Positions 62,277-64,000 of a DNA stretch of 64,000 nucleotides are shown here, piece by piece; the stretch's first letter is position 1; each line of letters opens with the position of its first letter. The notes below the pieces were generated by a model, which did not search any database, was not told where the DNA came from, and saw nothing but the letters and a program-made list of their open reading frames with translations. Both the position numbers and the translations under genes were made by a program. Origin of the DNA: Chlamydiales bacterium (GTDB lineage Bacteria > Chlamydiota > Chlamydiia > Chlamydiales > JACRBE01); the NCBI GenBank assembly GCA_016213235.1, contig JACRBE010000043.1, forward strand, positions 19,327 through 83,326, read 5' to 3'.

Positions 62277-63269
62277 ATGCAGATACTTGCCAGAATGCCG
62301 AATTGGATAGGAGATGCAGTGATGGCAATCCCGAGTATTCATGAGATAAAGCACCAGTACCCTTATGCAGTAATCGATATCATTGCAAAGCCGGCTGTTT
62401 TGGATCTATTTCTTCACGATCCCTGTATCAGCAAGCGATTGCCGTTTCTGCAACAAGACAGGAAAGCGATCGCCAGTCAAATCAGGAAGCAGGGATATAC
62501 TCATTCTATCTTATTCACCAATTCTTTTTCGTCAGCATGGCAGTTTTTCAAATGGGGGCTAAAAAATCGAATAGGGTTTAACAATGAATGGAGAAGGGTG
62601 TTTTTGCATCATGCACAGAATAAGCCCACGCAGATAGAACATATGCATTTAGTAGATGTATATAAGATGCTTCTTGCTTTTCTGGATGTAACGATACAGG
62701 GGTTTGCACCAACGTTATATGTAAAAGAAAGCGAAAAAGCGGTTGTAAAACAACAATTAAAGCAAATGGGATTGAATCTTGACCAGCCGATTATTGGTAT
62801 TAATCCGGGGGCTGCTTATGGTCTTGCAAAATGTTGGCTTCCTGATCAATTTCACCTTGTTGTTAAGGGATTGCTAGATGAGTATCCATCTACGCAAATC
62901 ATTATATTTGGCGATAAGTCTATGCAAGATCTTGGTAATAATATTATAGGATCCCTTAAAGAAAGAGTGTATAATTTGGCAGGAAAAACAACCATGCGAG
63001 AGCTTATGGCTATTATTTCCCTGTGTAGTGTTTTTTTGACTAATGATAGTGGTCCGATGCATATTGCCAGCGCATTATCTATTCCTACCGTCGCATTATT
63101 TGGATCTACTAATCCTACTAAAACAGGCCCTTATAAAAGTGGTATCGTTATACAAAAAAAAGTAGCATGTTCTCCTTGCTATTTAAAAACATGTCCCATT
63201 GATTTTCGTTGTATGAAGCAAATTCATGCACAGGAGGTAATCAATGTTATTCATAAGGTTATTGCATGA
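62277..63269 (+). CDS. Glycosyltransferase family 9 (heptosyltransferase II-like)
   Basis: 330 residues. The N-terminal start R-M-P-N-W-I-G-D-A-V-M-A-I-P (about 6-19), the central I-N-P-G-A-A-Y-G-L-A-K-C-W motif (about 175-187) and the C-terminal nucleotide-sugar site T-N-D-S-G-P-M-H-I-A-S-A-L (about 256-268) with A-L-F-G-S-T-N-P are characteristic of WaaF-type enzymes. It would add a sugar to the LPS core at the cytoplasmic face of the inner membrane. Classical Chlamydia LPS lacks heptose, so the acceptor sugar is uncertain. Overlaps the next GT9-like gene by 4 bases. Confidence 0.88.
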   Translation: MQILARMPNWIGDAVMAIPSIHEIKHQYPYAVIDIIAKPAVLDLFLHDPCISKRLPFLQQDRKAIASQIRKQGYTHSILFTNSFSSAWQFFKWGLKNRIGFNNEWRRVFLHHAQNKPTQIEHMHLVDVYKMLLAFLDVTIQGFAPTLYVKESEKAVVKQQLKQMGLNLDQPIIGINPGAAYGLAKCWLPDQFHLVVKGLLDEYPSTQIIIFGDKSMQDLGNNIIGSLKERVYNLAGKTTMRELMAIISLCSVFLTNDSGPMHIASALSIPTVALFGSTNPTKTGPYKSGIVIQKKVACSPCYLKTCPIDFRCMKQIHAQEVINVIHKVIA

Positions 63270-64000
63270 TAAAAAAATGGTTACAGCATTTTCTTCCAAA
63301 TCCGTTTGATCGATTGCTAAAACAAGCGAAAAAGAAGCAGCAATATCGGTTTTTAATTCTTTGGAATAGGGGACTGGGGGATATTCCTCTTGGACTTTAT
63401 GCACTTAATATTCGTATCAAGACAATGATTCCTGATGCAAAAATTACCTATCTTACACGAAGTGATTTGATATCTGGATTTAAGATGCTACCACAGATAG
63501 ATGTGATGGTTGACCCGCAAATGAAACGAGGAGAAAAAGTAGATATTGCACATACGTTAAAACGTCTTGAGCATTCTATAAAAAATTTCGATATTATTTT
63601 AGAAAAACCAGACCCTACGAATTGGGTAAGCTGGCAACTTGGTAAAGTCGTGCCAAAACTGCAATTCCAACCAAGTTGGGATGATTTAGGTAAAAAATTT
63701 GCTCTTGTAGGTAGAGGCTATATTGGCACGCATGTAGACACAGAAACAGGACAATATTATGGGTATGAAAAAAATTGGCCTAAAAAATATTGGATAGAAC
63801 TGTTTAAACAACTGGATAAACCTATCATCTTATTTGGTATGAAAAAAGATGAGTATTTTCATTTTCCTAATATCATTGACTTAAGAGGAGAAACGTCATT
63901 AGAAGAGATGCTTTGTATTATAAAAAATCATTGCTGTGATTTAATCGTTCCTGATTCTGGCATATTGTCTATGGCTTATTATGTAGATGAGCAATTTCCT
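63266..64000 (+). CDS. Second GT9-like glycosyltransferase, 3' end outside the window (partial)
   Basis: From the ATG at 63266 the frame is open for 245 codons to the right edge. The start M-I-K-K-W-L-Q-H-F-L-P-N is basic and amphipathic. F-L-I-L-W-N-R-G-L-G-D-I-P-L-G (about 29-43) is the GT9 opening, and L-I-V-P-D-S-G-I-L-S-M-A (about 226-237) matches the sugar-nucleotide site of the preceding gene. Four-base overlap (ATGA) with that gene implies coupling. It likely acts on the same LPS or glycolipid. The frame was read from the sequence directly; the stop codon is not visible. Confidence 0.8.
   Translation, partial: MIKKWLQHFLPNPFDRLLKQAKKKQQYRFLILWNRGLGDIPLGLYALNIRIKTMIPDAKITYLTRSDLISGFKMLPQIDVMVDPQMKRGEKVDIAHTLKRLEHSIKNFDIILEKPDPTNWVSWQLGKVVPKLQFQPSWDDLGKKFALVGRGYIGTHVDTETGQYYGYEKNWPKKYWIELFKQLDKPIILFGMKKDEYFHFPNIIDLRGETSLEEMLCIIKNHCCDLIVPDSGILSMAYYVDEQFP

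Overview
This window looks like chromosome from a member of the Chlamydiota outside the genus Chlamydia (a Parachlamydia/Rhabdochlamydia-type relative living in protists or arthropods). The DNA is AT-rich. Most housekeeping genes sit next to the neighbours they have in Chlamydia trachomatis, as I remember that genome: tolQ-R-A-B-pal-LysM followed by tatD and sdhCAB; dnaB next to mnmG; mutL next to an M24 peptidase; a metallophosphoesterase next to glgC; lpdA-lipA; secA, psd, mnmE, nth; and ruvA-ruvC. Many Chlamydia-unlike genes lie between these blocks: a heavy-metal efflux operon, a P2A cation ATPase, an OPT transporter, an adenylate cyclase and an AlbA-type regulator. The species assignment is inference.

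Layout. 0-13.5 kb: a glycine-zipper lipoprotein, an unexplained structured intergenic region, a PhoB-type regulator, the complete Tol-Pal envelope operon (minus strand), then tatD and succinate dehydrogenase sdhCAB (plus strand), a small unknown gene, lplA, a small exported protein and a REC/degenerate-GGDEF protein. 13.6-22.3 kb: a minus-strand metal-resistance block (RND pump, adaptor, TolC-like channel, P2A ATPase), visibly richer in G+C than its surroundings and bordered by a decayed IS110-type transposase start. 22.4-29.7 kb: mnmG, a 29-residue basic peptide gene, two Inc-like cysteine-flanked membrane proteins, a broken cyclic-nucleotide phosphodiesterase, an intein-containing dnaB, tRNA-Ser(GCU) and a membrane-anchored unknown. 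29.8-39.5 kb: an AlbA/ATPase regulator with 10-bp phased repeats in its promoter, mutL, the M24 peptidase, a class III adenylate cyclase, a Ser/Thr/Asp-rich protein and a PhoR-like kinase. 39.5-47 kb: two pseudopilin-like genes separated by an OPT transporter, an unknown helical protein, a metallophosphoesterase, a probable frameshifted gene and glgC. 47-64 kb: a HEAT-like protein, lipA-lpdA, a zinc-ribbon membrane protein, two paralogous single-pass membrane proteins, secA, psd, nth-mnmE, a small unknown gene, ruvA-ruvC, the remains of a second regulator with its own 10-bp repeats, and two glycosyltransferase family 9 genes, the last cut by the window edge.

How genes fit together. Tol-Pal, SecA, Psd and the GT9 enzymes serve the envelope. 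SdhCAB, LpdA, LipA and LplA serve the TCA cycle and lipoylated enzymes. DnaB, MutL, Nth, RuvA and RuvC serve replication and repair, and MnmG with MnmE modify tRNA wobble uridine. A cyclase is intact while a cyclic-nucleotide phosphodiesterase 9 kb away is destroyed, which would bear on cAMP turnover if no second phosphodiesterase exists. The most unusual pattern is the pair of loci (29.86 kb and 62.11 kb) where exact 10-bp-period direct repeats precede a winged-helix regulator, one intact and one reduced to its last 30 or so codons.
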